A stretch of 64,000 nt of DNA, taken from contig OX637795.1 of NCBI GenBank assembly GCA_951802425.1, forward strand, positions 1,984,001-2,048,000, read 5' to 3'. The translations under genes were made by a program, and so were the position numbers. The number at the start of each line of letters is the position of its first letter. Position 1 is the stretch's first letter. Positions 33,823 through 46,600 of the stretch are shown piece after piece. This DNA comes from Clavaria fumosa (Eukaryota; Basidiomycota; Agaricomycetes; Agaricales; Clavariaceae). A model generated the notes under the pieces. That model saw only the letters and a list, made by a program, of their open reading frames with translations. It was not told the DNA's origin and made no database searches.

Positions 33823-35926
33823 CGAGATTGGCCACATCCTAGGAATGTGAAGGATGTCCAGAGGTTCAATGGGATGTTGAACTACCTCCACCAGCACATC
33901 CCAAATCTTTCTGCCCAGGCAAAGCCACTCTTCCAGCTGACTGGGAATGTTCCTTGGAAATGGGAGGAGGAGGAGGAAGCAGCCTTCCAAGATCTCCGCC
34001 AGGCACTTGTATCAGCCCTGGTCTTGGCTCTGCCTCAGGACAAAGGGAGATGGAAGGTAGAGACAGATGCAAGTAACCTGGTGACTGGTGGAGTGTTCTT
34101 GCAGCAGCAGATGGATGGAACTTGGAGAGTGGTTGACTATATCTCCAAAGCCCTCACTGCAGCTGAGAAGAACTACAACATGTATGACAAGGAGTTCTTG
34201 GCCGTGATTCAGGTGCTTCGCAAGTGGCAGGCATACCTCATCGGAGTGGATGAGACAATTGAGATCTGGACAGACCATGCAAACCTCCAGTACTTCCGAA
34301 AGCCCCAGAGGTTGAAACCAAGACAGGTTGGTTGGGTTGGGGAGCTCCAGTGCTTTGACTTTGAGATAAAGTATTGCACTGGCAAGTTGAATACAAAGGC
34401 AGATGCACTCTCCCGGAGACTGGACTATGGAGAGATGGTGGAGGAGGATGCACCAGTGCAGGTTTTCCTGGAAACAGAAGTCTGTGTGTCATTCGCATCA
34501 GAAATGGAGACACTACTCCAGAAAAATAGCGTGGTACACATACAGAAGCCAGAGGAGCTTGATGATGAGTGGATGCAAGATTGTGCTGGACTCTGGCAAA
34601 AGGGGACAGTCACTTGGGTCCCCCTAGAAGCTTGTGAGGCTGTCCTTGAGTTTGAGCATGACCTCCCTGCTGCTGGACACCCTGGGCCCCGGAAGTTGAG
34701 AGCAGCACTAGTGAAGGGTTATTGGTGGCCAGACATGGTGAAAGATGCAGATCAGTATGCCCAGGGGTGTGAGACATGCCAGCGGACAAAGCCCGACTGT
34801 ACCAAGCATGCTGCCCCACTGCACCCCCACCCAGTTCCAGATGGTCCCTGGTTGGTGATCTCATGGGACATAGTTGGTCCCCTCCCCCTCTCCCATGGAC
34901 ATAACACCATCCTTGTCATTGTTGACAAGTTCATGAAACAGACACTGCTTGAAGTGATCAGGCTCGACCTCACAGGACTTGGAGTGGCATGTCTCCTCCA
35001 GGATCAAGTGTTTCGTGACCATGGAGTCCCTCACAAGGTTGTGAGTGACCGTGGGTCCCAGTTTGTGTCCTGCTTCATGAAGGAGTTCTACTCCATGATC
35101 TGGGTAAAGGCAAATCCAAGCACTGCCTTTCATCTGCAGACTGATGGGCAGATAGAATGGGCAAACCAAGAGATGGAGATCTATCTCTGGGCCTATGTGG
35201 ACCACCTCCAGGACGATTGGGCTGAGTGGTTGTCAACTGCTGAGTTTGCTCTTAACAATCGTGAGCACTCTGCGACAGGACAGATGCCTTTCTTCCTTGA
35301 CTATGGACAACACCCATGGAATGGGGGACTCTGCCCACCTTCTGAGGTGAACCTGGCAGCAGATGAGTGGATGGCTAAGCTCACAGAGTCCCAAAGAGCA
35401 GCCAAGGAGGTGATGGAGAAAGCGGTGGCAGTGATGAAGAAGAACTACAATAAGGGGAAATGCCCAAGTCAGGAGTACTCTGAGGGAGATCTGGTCTGGC
35501 TGGATACTAAAAACTTGAAGATGGACCGGCCTCTAAAAAGCTTGACAACAAGAGAGCAGGCCCCTTTGCAGTTGAGGAGAAGGTGGGACCTGCTGGGTAT
35601 CACCTCAAGCTCCCTTGGGCCTGGCGCATCCATCAGGTCTTCAACGAGTTGCTGTTGACACCATACCATCCCCCTTCCTTCCCTTCTCAGAACCTGCCAC
35701 CCCCTACTATTGATGATGACCACCTGGAGTATGATGTGGAGGTGATCCTTGATGTTAAGAAGGTGGGGTGTGGGGTGAAGTACTTGGTGAAGTGGTTGGG
35801 ATATCCAGTGGAGGAAAACACTTGGGAGCCCCATAGGAACCTCACTAATGTAACATTGCTTCTCCAGGACTTCTTCCTCTCCCACCCCAACAAGGCCAAG
35901 CTAGCTGGTCAGGATGCCCAGCCTTA
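33823..35926 (+). pseudogene. E4 Gypsy pol, 3' part: RT end, RNase H, integrase, chromodomain
   Basis: Starts inside RT (WPHPRNVKDVQRFNG). A long frame 33847-35658 covers RNase H (VETDASNLVTGGVF, DKEFLAVIQVL, WTDHANLQYFRKP), integrase zinc finger (HDLPAAGHPGPRK, CETCQRTKPDC) and core (WLVISWDIVGPLP, VVSDRGSQFVSCF, LQTDGQIEWANQE). The usual DGQTEQVNQE is altered to DGQIEWANQE; the acidic residue remains. One frameshift near 35535 moves the end to another frame (35583-35927) with the chromodomain EYDVEVILDVKKVGCGVKYL and WLGYPVEENTWEP. Among E1-E4 this is the best-preserved pol. Confidence 0.9.
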
Positions 35927-35938
35927 AGAGGGGGGTGA

Positions 35939-36208
35939 TGTTAGGATCACTTACATAAGCATCCAAAAAGAGCAGTTGTGGAGAAACTGGGGAGGGTTGT
36001 TGGAAGGTCACATGACCTGTGGCTGGGTCAGATTATGTAATCACATAAGATCACATGATGTGGGCGAGGGTCCGAGCATGGGAAAGTCGGCAAGTGCTGG
36101 GGTTCCCACTATAAGTACTTCATCGTTTTCATTTTTGTACTCTTTTCCCCTTATCTTAGTATTGTCATCATGACCTTACGCTTAAGTTGTGTGAGACCCA
36201 GTCTGATA
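35939..36208 (+). repeat. 3' LTR of E4
   Basis: 270 bp, shorter than the 291-bp 5' LTR (16076-16366) through a small internal deletion; preceded by the purine tract AAGAGGGGGG. TSD GATAT at 36209-36213. Confidence 0.85.
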
Positions 36209-36213
36209 GATAT

Positions 36214-36647
36214 AAAAGTAGTGAAAGTCACCCATTCTTGGTAATAAAAGCCTGTTTATCAACTAGGCATGGTGATTTTCATTCAGGAAATCATTGCTAT
36301 TCAACACATTTCAGGGTTCTTTGTGTGGTAATTTTCACCCAGCCTGGGACCCACACAGGAAGATAGCAATGATTGGGGCATGGATGCAAATGCTGACACT
36401 GATGTTGCAAGGAAAGCCAATTGCAAATGGGAAGGGGAGTGCCATGAGGTTCATGGTGGAGGAGTGTTCATGGCCTTATGGCATCCATGTGCATAAGACA
36501 ATAAATGAGCTGGATAATGAGAATGGTGGAGGCAGGCATGGTAGGGTGGAACTGATACTTAAGCTCCTTCCATGATTAGCATTCCACTTCAATAGGACAT
36601 GATTGCATGACTGACTTATTGCAGTACCAAAGTGGAGGTAAATAATG
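36214..36647. other. Downstream flank of NLR copy B
   Basis: No gene seen. From about 36330 it matches the flank of NLR copy C (47060 on), so the duplicated unit extends past the NLR stop. TE insertions distinguish the C flank. Confidence 0.6.
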
Positions 36648-39600
36648 CTATACATTGAGGTAGGAATGGAGGGAGGTGAATGTGAGGGAAATGATAGAGT
36701 GCTGGGGTGTGACCACTGCCAATTGATTAAGAGTGGATGCACATATTCTGCGATAAGCCACAGGAATCCAACAAAGTTTGTGTCCTGTGAAAGCAGTGAA
36801 TAACCATCCATCATGGATGAAGTATGGCCCTGACTGTCCACAGTCTGAATCACTGTATACCTGAAGAGGGGCACCAGTGGCTGTGTCCCACACTCTTACT
36901 GTCCTTTCATAAGACCCTGAAACTATGCTTTTGCCATCTGGAGAGAATGACACTGATGTGATTTCTTCAGAATAGCCCTCAAGTGTCTGCAGATGAGTGC
37001 CAGTGACTGCATCCCACACTCTCACTGTCATGTCATCAGACCCTGAAGCTATCCTTTTGCCATCTGGAGAGAATGACACTGATCTGACCTTTTCAGAATG
37101 GCCCTCAAGTGTCCGCAGATGAGCACCAGTGACTGCATCCCATACTCTCACTGTCCTGTCATAAGACCCTGAAACTATGCTTTTGCCATCTGGAGAGAAT
37201 GACACTGATCTGACCCAATGAGAATGGCCCTCAAGTGTCTGAAGATGAGTACCAGTGACTGCATCCCACACTCTCACTGTCCTGTCTTCAGAACCTGAAA
37301 CTATCCTTTTGCCATCTGGAGAGAATGACACTGATCTGACCTTTTCAGAATGGCCCTCAAGTGTCTGCAGATGAGCACCAGTGACTGCATCCCACAATCT
37401 CACTGTCCTGTCTGGAGACCCTGAAACTATCCTTTTGCCATCTGGTGAGAATGATGCTGATATGACCCAATCAGAATGGCCCTCAAGTGTCTGTGAATGA
37501 GCACCAGTGACTGCATCCCACAATCTCACTGTCCTGTCATTAGACCCTGAAACTATCCTTTTGCCATCTGGAGAGAATGACACTGATATGACCTCATCAG
37601 AATGGCCCCCAAGTGTCTGCAGATGAGCACCAGTGACTGCATCCCACAATCTCACTGTCCTGTCTGAAGACCCTGAAACTATCCTTTTGCCATCTGGAGA
37701 GAATGACACTGATCTGACACAATTAGAATGGCCCCCAAGTGTCTGCAGATGAGCACCAGTGACTGCATCCCACACTCTCACTGTCCTGTCATAAGACCCT
37801 GAAACTATCCTTCTGCCATCTGGAGAGAATGACACTGATCTGACCCAATCAGAATGGCCCTCAAGTGTCTGCAGATGAGCACCAGTGACTGCATCCCACA
37901 CTCTCACTGTCATGTCATCAGACCCTGAAGCTATCCTTTTGCCATCTGGAGAGAATGAAACTGATATGACCCAATCAGAATGGTCCTCAAGTGTCTGAAG
38001 ATGAGCACCAGTGACTGCATCCCACAATCTCACTGTCATGTCATCAGACCCTGAAACTATTCTTTTTCCATCTGGAGAGAATGACACTGATCTGACCCAA
38101 TCAGAATGTCCCTCAAGTGTCTGCAGATGAGCACCAGTGACTGCATCCCATACTCTCACTGTCCTGTCATCAGACCCTGAAACTATTCTGTTGCCATCTG
38201 GAGAGAATGACACTGATCTGACCTTTTCAGCATGGCCCACAAGTGTTTGCAGATGAGCACCAGTGACTGCATCCCACACTCTCACTGTCCTGTCATCAGA
38301 CCCTGAAACTATCCTTGTACCATTTGGAGAGAATAACACTGAGTTGATGAGTCTAGAATGGCCCTCCATGACTTGTACACATGCACCCCACTGTTTTGGT
38401 AATTCCCCTTGCACCAACACTGCCCCCTCCATCTGCTTCTTGTAGGTATTGTATATTTCAGTGCCAATTGGGGTGAAGGGCAAAGCTGCAAAATACACTT
38501 GCAATGCAGACACACTGATGACTGGAAAGAACTCTTGGATCAATCTCTCCCCATCAGATAATAGGGCTGAGACAATATCCATATGATTATTCATCTATTT
38601 CAAGACCACATGTTAGTTTTGTGAACCTCACTTAATAAGAACATGCACTCACTGAAAGATAGGCATGCACAGATGCCAACATTTGCAATGCATTTCTCAG
38701 ATTCCCAAGGAGACTGCAGACCTCTATCCAGTGTAGTAAATGATTTGAGCAGAAATGTCCCAGAAGCTGTAATACATTGCTTGAAAGCCTGCCACTGCAA
38801 ACATGCATGCCCCAATATCTACATGCATACTGCAGGCTGCTTGAGATATGTTTTGATATCATCTCTGGGAGATCTGACACCTCATGGTTGAACTTGGTGG
38901 GGTCTCTTATACCACAAATATCCTTCTTCAGCCTTTTCATCACAATCAGGCATTTCTCTGCCATGATGGTGTGTTGCTCTTCAAGATCAACTCTAAACTG
39001 CATGTTGTGGCATCTAGTAGGGTCCACAATGAAGTCAAAGAATGATGGGTGAATCAATCTTATAACTCCAATGCCATCATTTGGAGCTGTAATGATTGCC
39101 TGCAACTTCTGAAGATAACCATTGACATCAACATCTGACTCAAGCAGGTCCTCCAATTGATCTGATGAGAGAGGATCCTGAAGGAGAGCAATAGTTCCAA
39201 GAATCAAGCGCAATTTGACTCCAAGGTGTTCAGAAATATCAGGGAATGCAATGTTCAACACTTGCAAATACAACTGATCCAGATGCTGCAGAGGAGAGGA
39301 GCCCACAGCAGTTGTTGTGTTCAAAAGCATCCTCAGTTGCCCTTTGGGATCAGCAACATCAATGAACCTTGCTGCAGTGGCAGCAAATATGAACAGGCCT
39401 GAGGACATATTGGTCAAACTCTCAACATCTGTAGGGGATGGCCAGGATCCAGGAATGAGATATCTGTGCTTGATATCCTCAAGGCACCATGTCAGATAAT
39501 ACTGGATATCACTTTTAATGACATCCAACCTGACTTCATGAAGAATCATTGGTCTGGTTGTATCTTTGAGAAATGGAAGTTGAAAAGCACCAGTGATTTG

Positions 39601-41021
39601 GAGAATTGGTCTACTGGTGATGAGGAATTGCAAAGGGAATAATTTCTCAATGTGTTGGGATAATGATGCAAGAATGGTAGAAGTGGGATTCTCATCCTTG
39701 CATTCATCCAGAGCATCAATCACAACTAAACTTGGGGGGAACTTATTCCTCATAGCAACAAATGGTTTGACAATCATCTTCTCCAACTGATAGGAGACAG
39801 AGGAGTAAACAATATCAGGATTAGACCTAACAACATCTGCAAGTCCAGCTTTGAACTCTGGACAAAACTGTCCTAATTGATAGGCAATGGTAGTGAATAC
39901 CAGATTGAGATTGCTGCAATCAGCATTATCCCTAGAGCAGAAGAAGCTTGCAGCAAGGACTCCTTTGTCCTCACAGAACTTGGCTGCAGTGTAGGCAATT
40001 GTAGTCTTCCCACTCCCAGCCACACCATTGATCCAAAATATCTGCCGAGTCCCCATGACACACAAATGGTCAGAGGATGTGGGTATGCCCTCTTGGGAGT
40101 GTTCAACATTATGACTAATCCACTGATACAGCTCCCCAAGAATCTCTTTCCGAGTACCATCAAGACACGAGACTAGCTTATTATTGCAGTTGAAGCCAGC
40201 AGTGACTGCACGAGGCAGATTGAGACCAGCTACATAGCCCAACATAAGTAAAGCATGACAGCCAAATTATGAAATAAACCGCACTGTGGTCATTGAGCTT
40301 TGTCTTGATTTCCTGATAAAAAATAATCATATGAGAAACAGGACGAGGTAACTGGCCCACGAACTTACCCCAAGTGTGGACTCAATAGCGAGTGTACTTT
40401 GAACCTTCAAGTGACCACACCTCAATCAGGGTGTCCGAAGGTACGGGCCACTTACTTACCAGGAATTGTTGTATTGAGTCATTGACAGCAGAAATGAGGC
40501 CCGTAATCTTAGGAGCATCATGGTCACGGGTGAGGACACGCTTCAAGCTGTTGCGCTTGATCATATGCTGAGCCTTCTCCCCAACAGACTTCCATGATCT
40601 GCCATGCAAGACTGAGATCAGCAGAGCATTTTGCCAAGAAATGGTGACTCACTCAGACAAGCAGTTGATACGGTCAGTCATTACTGCAGACAGGGCGCCG
40701 CCATTGGACGCCTCCCGTAGCATTGCATGCAAGTCTCGAACGCGGCAAGCCAGTGATTCCAAGTCGTTGCTGTTCTGTGAGGTTTTCTGTGCGGAAGATT
40801 AGCGAGCAACGACATCGACACAAATGACATGTTTCACGCACCTGAATCGCATCGAGGAGAACTACAAATCCCCGAATACCTTCCTGCAATCCGGGTATAC
40901 CTGTCTTCCCCGCAACCTCCTTGAGAAGTGCAAGAGCATTCTGGAGACCAATGAAGGCAGGAGACTGAGGCCCTGAAGAAGACTGGATCTTCGCGAGGGC
41001 AGTGTCAAGAGCTTTGCGCAT
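36648..41021 (-). CDS. NACHT-WD40 NLR, copy B (7 exons, 1346 aa)
   Basis: Exons 41021-40842, 40786-40653, 40598-40460, 40404-40369, 40312-40285, 40229-38653 and 38594-36648. Introns are 37-56 nt except the 79-nt one, all GT-AG, and phases fit (517+1577 = 2094 nt, 698 codons, then 648 more). Residues 1-172: helical N-terminal domain, no confident family. NACHT: Walker A GVAGSGKTT (241-249), Walker B LVVIDALDE (340-348), then LITSRP. A linker (LQVYFAALPF) leads to WD40 from about residue 776: 12 repeats of 42 residues, nearly identical ([42 protein letters not shown] type), plus one degenerate repeat. Differences cluster at the residues after GHS, after the first Val, and around SGSxDx. Fungal NLRs of this layout (HET-E/HET-D, NWD) sense non-self through WD repeats. 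Intact, unlike nearly everything around it. Confidence 0.9.
36880..38390. repeat. 126-bp coding minisatellite: WD40 repeats of NLR B
   Basis: Twelve 126-bp units in tandem, each one WD40 blade of 42 residues. High identity between units points to concerted evolution by unequal exchange or conversion; copy C has 13 units. Confidence 0.9.
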
Positions 41022-41240
41022 GGTGATGATGCTGGTGGTGTGGTCGAAAGAGCACCTCCTGCTTATCGATGCTGCGGAGCGTGACAGTCACGATTTGATG
41101 TAACAACTAACATTGCCCGTGACGCCGGCGCTTGATAGTGATACGCCAGCGCTTGATAGGGAACGTGGCTCACTCTCCCTGCTGTCGTTCTCGCCTTTCA
41201 CCATCGAGTCAAGCTCTCCGGATTTTCCTTTTAACCACAA
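41022..41240. promoter_or_regulatory. Shared divergent upstream region of NLR B and the plus-strand gene
   Basis: About 200 bases between the NLR ATG and the start of the conserved plus-strand stretch, containing GTGACAGTCACGATTTGATGT-like and two GCGCTTGATAG words. Conserved in A (interrupted there by the SINE-like insertion) and C. Bidirectional promoter activity is inference from layout only. Confidence 0.4.
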
Positions 41241-41838
41241 AACACTAGTTCATACCCTGTGCTCTAGTGCTTGAAACCTCCAAACCTGCTTTGTATCTAG
41301 CTCGTCGTTGCTCTCTGTTTTTGTATGGGCGACATGCCCTTCTACTGCCATCTTTCCTACACTCTCGTATCCCTATCTTCGATTGCGAGGTATATCTTTT
41401 TGCAATATAGATGATGACCGACGCATCCACATATATGACATCTCTGCAGATGGACTCAGAGGTGTGCCGTGTCGCCGTGTCTGGACCTCTCAGACGCGGA
41501 AGATGATGACAATGAGATCTCCCTCATGCCTTGACAAGAGAATCTTCTCTAACGTTGAAGACAGGCATTGTTTCTTCCCTGTCTTGTCGAAGATGGTGCT
41601 GTACATACTAGGAGGCCTTGCAAACATGCAGAGAATAAGGAACGGAACGGTTCTTGTCGACTGTGCAAGCGAAGGGGCGGCAGAGGTATATATCTGCAAC
41701 GCTGTGATGTTTCTGCATGACAATGGATGCAGTTGGATAGTCGACTCTTCGTCGTTAAGCGCAGCAGAGTCGCTCGGGTCAGTGCTGGGACACGTGATAG
41801 TCGCGCTCTCAAGGTTCGGGTTACATGACATCACCTAA
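41241..41838 (+). CDS. Small divergent gene of unknown function, copy B
   Basis: The longest open form is 41308-41838 (176 codons). A different start at ATG 41326 (MGDMPFYCHLSYTLVSLS) with an intron (GTATATC 41391 to CTGCAG 41451) is also possible. The downstream 100 residues (NVEDRHCFFPVLSKMVLYIL, GTVLVDCASEGAAEVYICNA, GSVLGHVIVALSRFGLHD) stay open in B, partly in C, but not in A. No known domain. Frame choice is uncertain: the alternative frame gives SCRLCKRRGG, which only superficially resembles a zinc cluster. Its constant position beside each NLR is the main reason to list it. Confidence 0.35.
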
Positions 41839-42189
41839 ATCAGCATTTGGCTGAGACACGGTTGTACGCATGGTACGATGGTACGAAAAAGTAGGGGGTG
41901 AGGAGGTAATGTGAGTGTGATTCGGTGATTTAAGTTTTCTATGATTTAATGGGGTTCAGGACTGTCGGGGAGAAATGTGTGGCATCGGTTGAGGGAGAGA
42001 TGGCCTGTCACATGAGATCACCTCGACGAGCATTGTCACTACTTTGTCATAGCAAGTATTTAATTCCGTGCTTAGTAGTCATACTGACTTAGGCGCCACC
42101 TTGTTCAACCAACAGCTTTTCGTCAACGCTCCCAGCGGACCAAATCAGAGCTACAAAAGTCAGTCTTTCAAATCCACTCCGCAGCCAGC

Positions 42190-43667
42190 CTTCGTTTATC
42201 AGAAGACCACAATTAGCGGAAGCTCAGAGATGATATTGACCAGCAGCTCGACGACGCCGTCAATATCGCGGAGCCCGTTGACCAGCCTCCGCCTGCCAAG
42301 CGGTCCCACATGGCCCATGACGCAGCCCATCTAGTATCTACTCCACCCTCGTCAAGTACGGCATCACCACGTCGTCCTCATGTACCTCGTCTCTTGCACA
42401 TCAATTTCTCTCCATTCCCAGAATTGCCTTCCACTCAATTAATACACCGCGATGTACTACAGAACGCCGTCAACGCAAGAAAAACCTAGCCTGCCCCTCT
42501 CCAAATCCATCCCGCACTTGCATCTGAGCACCATCTTCGCGTGCCCCAAAGGCAGCCAACCCATTCTCTGCCTTCCACTCTAACAACCCTAATGACTGGC
42601 TTTTACTACCTCCCGCATCTTCACAACCACCTTCGTCATCTGCCTCGAGCGGCTTCTCCGCAAGTGTGAACCCCTCTTCGCAGCATGAGCTTGAGTACCG
42701 TCCCTCGTCGCTGCGTTCTTTTCTTGGCTTGCTACATATGCAGGCAAGCCTGCGCCCGTAGGCGCCATCGCTGCTGCTAGGTGTGGCTGGATAAACGAGG
42801 GCAAGGACCGCTTTGTGTGTCGCTCGTGCGGCGTCTCATGGGCACTAGCAAGCTGCGAGGGAATAGCAAAGGAGGCGGGTGAGCTGCATCTTCTCATTCG
42901 TTTCTTTCTTGCATTCTTTCTCTGTCCGAAGCTGATATCCATCTCTGGGTAGCAAATACTCTGATCACGAAACAAAAGGCAAGTAAACATGCACAAGGAC
43001 GGCTATCCGTGGAAGACTCAACAATGTGATCGTACGTATGCGTGCTGCATATGTGACACCCTCGGCAAGTCTTGTTTGACACTGGTAGGCTTTCTACAGC
43101 GTCCACATGTCGCATACCCCTGCAGACACCAACTGTGATTGCTGCGCAGATTAAGACCAATGCAATTGCCCTGCAGCCTATTCTTCAAGGAGTGAGCATG
43201 AAGCATCCCCTTCAGAAAAGTAATTTTTAATATATTTATGTATCTGTCCCGCCCTTCAGACACCTGCCAGGTCGGCACTCTCATCTGTGCATTCCGCACA
43301 TACAGCGGGCCAGCCCGCCACTGACTCCGCACAGCCGACTCAGTCTGGAGGGGATACCAGCGTTCCAGGATCCTGTACGCCACCTCCAACAGCATCCGAA
43401 TTAGTCATCCTCGTGTACCTCTTCGGCTGGTCGATCACCCCAGTCGCCGCACCTTGATGTCCGTCGGCGGAATAGCCTCTCCATCTCCAGGATGACGTCC
43501 GCCGCGTCCCCCGCGCCTCTTACGCCGAGGCTGCACCTCTCGCGCTCCGTCACTCTGATGCGCACGACGCAGCACGACCGCCACGACGGTGCCGACGAGG
43601 ACGACGACTCCATCTCAGCCGGTCTTTCACGCCACCGTCGCGCGCGCGCTGCGCTTGCCGACTCTTC
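42190..43667 (+). pseudogene. NIPA/Rsm1-like protein, truncated copy B
   Basis: Duplicate of 4183-5703. It keeps AVNIAEPVDQPPPAKRSHMA, part of the C3HC finger (ATYAGKPAPVGAIAAARCGW, FVCRSCGVSWALAS-like) and the exon HKDGYPWKTQQC with the same Cys-to-Tyr change. A deletion in the finger region (after LRSF near 42722) and several short indels break it further. It ends at 43667 without the Rsm1 C-terminus, replaced by polymerase-epsilon-like sequence. Confidence 0.65.
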
Positions 43668-43689
43668 ACGATGACCGACTTTTTCAGTC

Positions 43690-46600
43690 GTCTCACACAG
43701 CAGGGCCGGAGATGCATGATATTGAGGACTTGAGCGGTGACGAACGCCCAAGTGGTTGGCACCGGGACAGCGATAGTCAAGCGAAAGACGATGACAAGTG
43801 AACAGAAAGCCGAAGAAACGCATGAGCGCGAAGAGTCGGAAGAGCCTTCACAGTCATCGGAATCTGCTTTTGACTCTGAGAACAATCCTTCCACTCTCAG
43901 TTGGTATGACTGCCTTTGCAGACTGAAACCGCGCTGGCAGAAGCAGCAACAAAAACTGTGGGGTGGCACATCTACCGTTGCCGTACCTGCCTTTTTTCGC
44001 GGAACCCGTGTCCGAAAGCACCATCGCTGGGATATCGTTCAGATTCGAGCCAGCAAAATCGCTGGCCGCTTTGACCTATGGCTCTCCATTGATTCTGAAC
44101 TCGTCTCTGTTCCCTTCCGCATACCTCGCATCCTCTACTTACTCCTTCGGCAACCTCCAAACGGCACGTTGTTCAGGACTGATTATTCTGTCGACAAAGT
44201 CGTGCGCCAATTGCCTCGGAATCTCCCATGCAATAATCTGTATAAACTGACTGCGAAAGAGGATATTTATCAAGAATTCCAGGAACACTTCATAGATCTC
44301 ACGAACGACCCCAATGTAGAGAGGGTCTTTGAACAGCAGGCATGTCCCGCCGTTACCCTTAACTTCACGAAGCCTCAACGTTGTTCGAGCAGGTCCCATT
44401 AATTACACGCGCCTTGTTCAAGTTGGGGAAGACATGCACTTTGGGAGACCCTGCGATGACCCTGCATCAGGCCCAGATGATGGGCGCTGACCTGGAGCAA
44501 CTCGACCGTGCTATGGCCTCTCTAACACGCCGAAAGTATTTGGATAATGACATGGCTGGACAATACATCCTCCTATATCACGCCTGTTCTGTAAACGCGC
44601 CGCTCCACTTATTTGCACTGTTCCCGCCCACCGGGCCTTTCGCCCTGCACATCGTTGATCCGGCTACACGTCGACAGCCAATATCCCGCCTTCGAGAACT
44701 GTACGCCGACCTCTTCTCCAAACGGCAGCAGGCCTCGGGGAAGAGCAAATCGGTAGAGTACATTCAATCCCGGGATTTCTCGACAGCCTACCACAGCACG
44801 GATGTTACAGCTCTGAAGGCAGTTTCGCGCGAATTGGGACTACTGGAGAACAAGTCGCACATTCTCGTCATATCCTCAACCAAGGAGACTAGTTACTTTA
44901 AGCGACTTGTTCCGAGGATTGCAAAATTCCCTGTGTTGTCAATGTCCAAGGCGAGAGGGCCTCACAGCCTCGACGTGTTCCCCTGGCAGTCCCACGTCGC
45001 TAGCAAGATGTTTAACCGTTACTTCTCAATGGGTGGCCTGGCTGGATCGCTCTATTGCTATCGCAGACTACTACGATGTCCCCATTGGCCATGTTGATGG
45101 CGACCAGCCCTTATACATGTCAGACATCAGCTTCGCGCGTCAATTAGTGCAGCAAGATGATCTGGTGGTCGCCTGGCAACCGTCCCGACCTCGGCGGCAG
45201 CGAGCATGACGACCGGCCTACCGAAGACCTGCCTAACACAGAGTTCCTGTCACCCGGCTGCTACTCCAACGTGTGTGTGGAGGTGACCGTCCGCAACCTC
45301 GCGGTGAATTCTGTCCTGCATTCTATCGTCGTCAATGAGTTGGAGGGTAGTGGCGGCGCTACTGCATTCGACTCCGTGTCTCGCACCCTGGACGAGTACC
45401 ACAATGTGGAGAACCAGCGTGACCTCGCGCTGGGCGAATCCAACCTATCTACTCACACCTTCGGAGTCCTGAAGCACATGATCCGAACGTGGCTGTTCGA
45501 CAAGATCCAAGGCAATTTCGAAAGCCCGGCCACGCTCGCGATTGACCTTTTTGGAGGTGGATCAGCTCCAGCGCCTCGCACATGTACGACCCGAGCATAC
45601 ACCAATTCATCCACGGCTTGATGCGCAAAACCTTCATACAATTATTGACCGAGTTCAAGCGGCTTGGTTCTCATGTCGTATACGCCGATTTCAGCCGGAT
45701 CCTGCTCGCGACGTCGAAGCCTCCAGGGACGGCGCATGCTTATTCGACGTACATCACGTCAGCAGTCACATCGCACGAGCTCTTCTAACACGTGTCTGAA
45801 CACGGAGCGCTTCTACGACTTCCTTCTGTTCATGGACCAGGCAAACATGGGTGGCGTTGTCTGCGAAGATCCCCTTGCGATCGAGCCACCCGAAGAACTG
45901 ACCATGGAGATGCGCTGGAACATCGAGCATTTCCTTCCGCCCGCGATACAGGACGACTTCAGTCGCGCCGTGCAATTCTTTATTGTTGAGTTGCACAAGA
46001 TACGGCAGAAGGCGAATGAGAGCTCGCGAATCCCGCTCCGCGCACTGCCGAACGGTGCGCCCGATTCGTCGCAACGGGATGTCGGGAAGGCAAAAGAAAC
46101 AGACAACACCAAGGAGTTCATCGCTTGGCGACTCACTCGACGGCTACTCAAGGTTGTTGGAAGCGTACAGGAGCGCCACAAAAGCGCGATGCTAGAGGGC
46201 GAAAGCATCCGAGAATTCGACTTCCCCGTCCCTCCTGGCTCGCACCTCCACCTGAGCGACCCTGCGCTGGAGCTCGTCAAATTCGTCTGCGCGACATTCG
46301 GCCTGGCGAAGGATTTCCACGTTGAGGTCGGGCTGCTGAAACGGAACTTGCTAGAGCTCCTTGGTGTGCGCGAGTTTGCCAGCGAGGCCGTGTTCCGAAA
46401 TCCGTGCGAGCCGCTGAAGTTGCGCAACGTGCCTTGCCGTCATTGCGACGCGCTGCGAGACTTTGACTTTTGTCGGGACCCCGAGCTGCTGCCGAGCAAC
46501 ACGGAGGTGAACCTGAGGTGGTTGTGTCCACACTGCAGCGGCGAGTATGACCGACCGGGGATTGAACTTGCACTCATCGAGCTGGTGCACGGAATGGAGA

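Larger units (their letters stand above)
36240..43667. repeat. Segmental duplication unit, copy B
   Basis: Contains NLR B, the divergent small gene and the 5' part of the NIPA-like pseudogene. It matches copy A from 39415 and copy C (47030-53478). Similarity to A stops at 43667, directly before the polymerase-epsilon-like sequence. Confidence 0.8.

Noticed and set aside
36880..38390. Satellite or CRISPR-like array from the regular 126-bp periodicity
   Set aside because: The repeats are one continuous coding frame of WD40 blades; there are no unique spacers.
41640..41700. Zinc-cluster motif SCRLCKRRGG in the small divergent gene
   Set aside because: Only two cysteines in the right spacing, in a frame that is not open around it in all copies.
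44341..44395. Frameshift in the polymerase-epsilon remnant at this point
   Set aside because: The frames join correctly if 44341-44395 is an intron with a GC donor and AG acceptor, keeping EQ-VPLITRAL; other lesions are true shifts.
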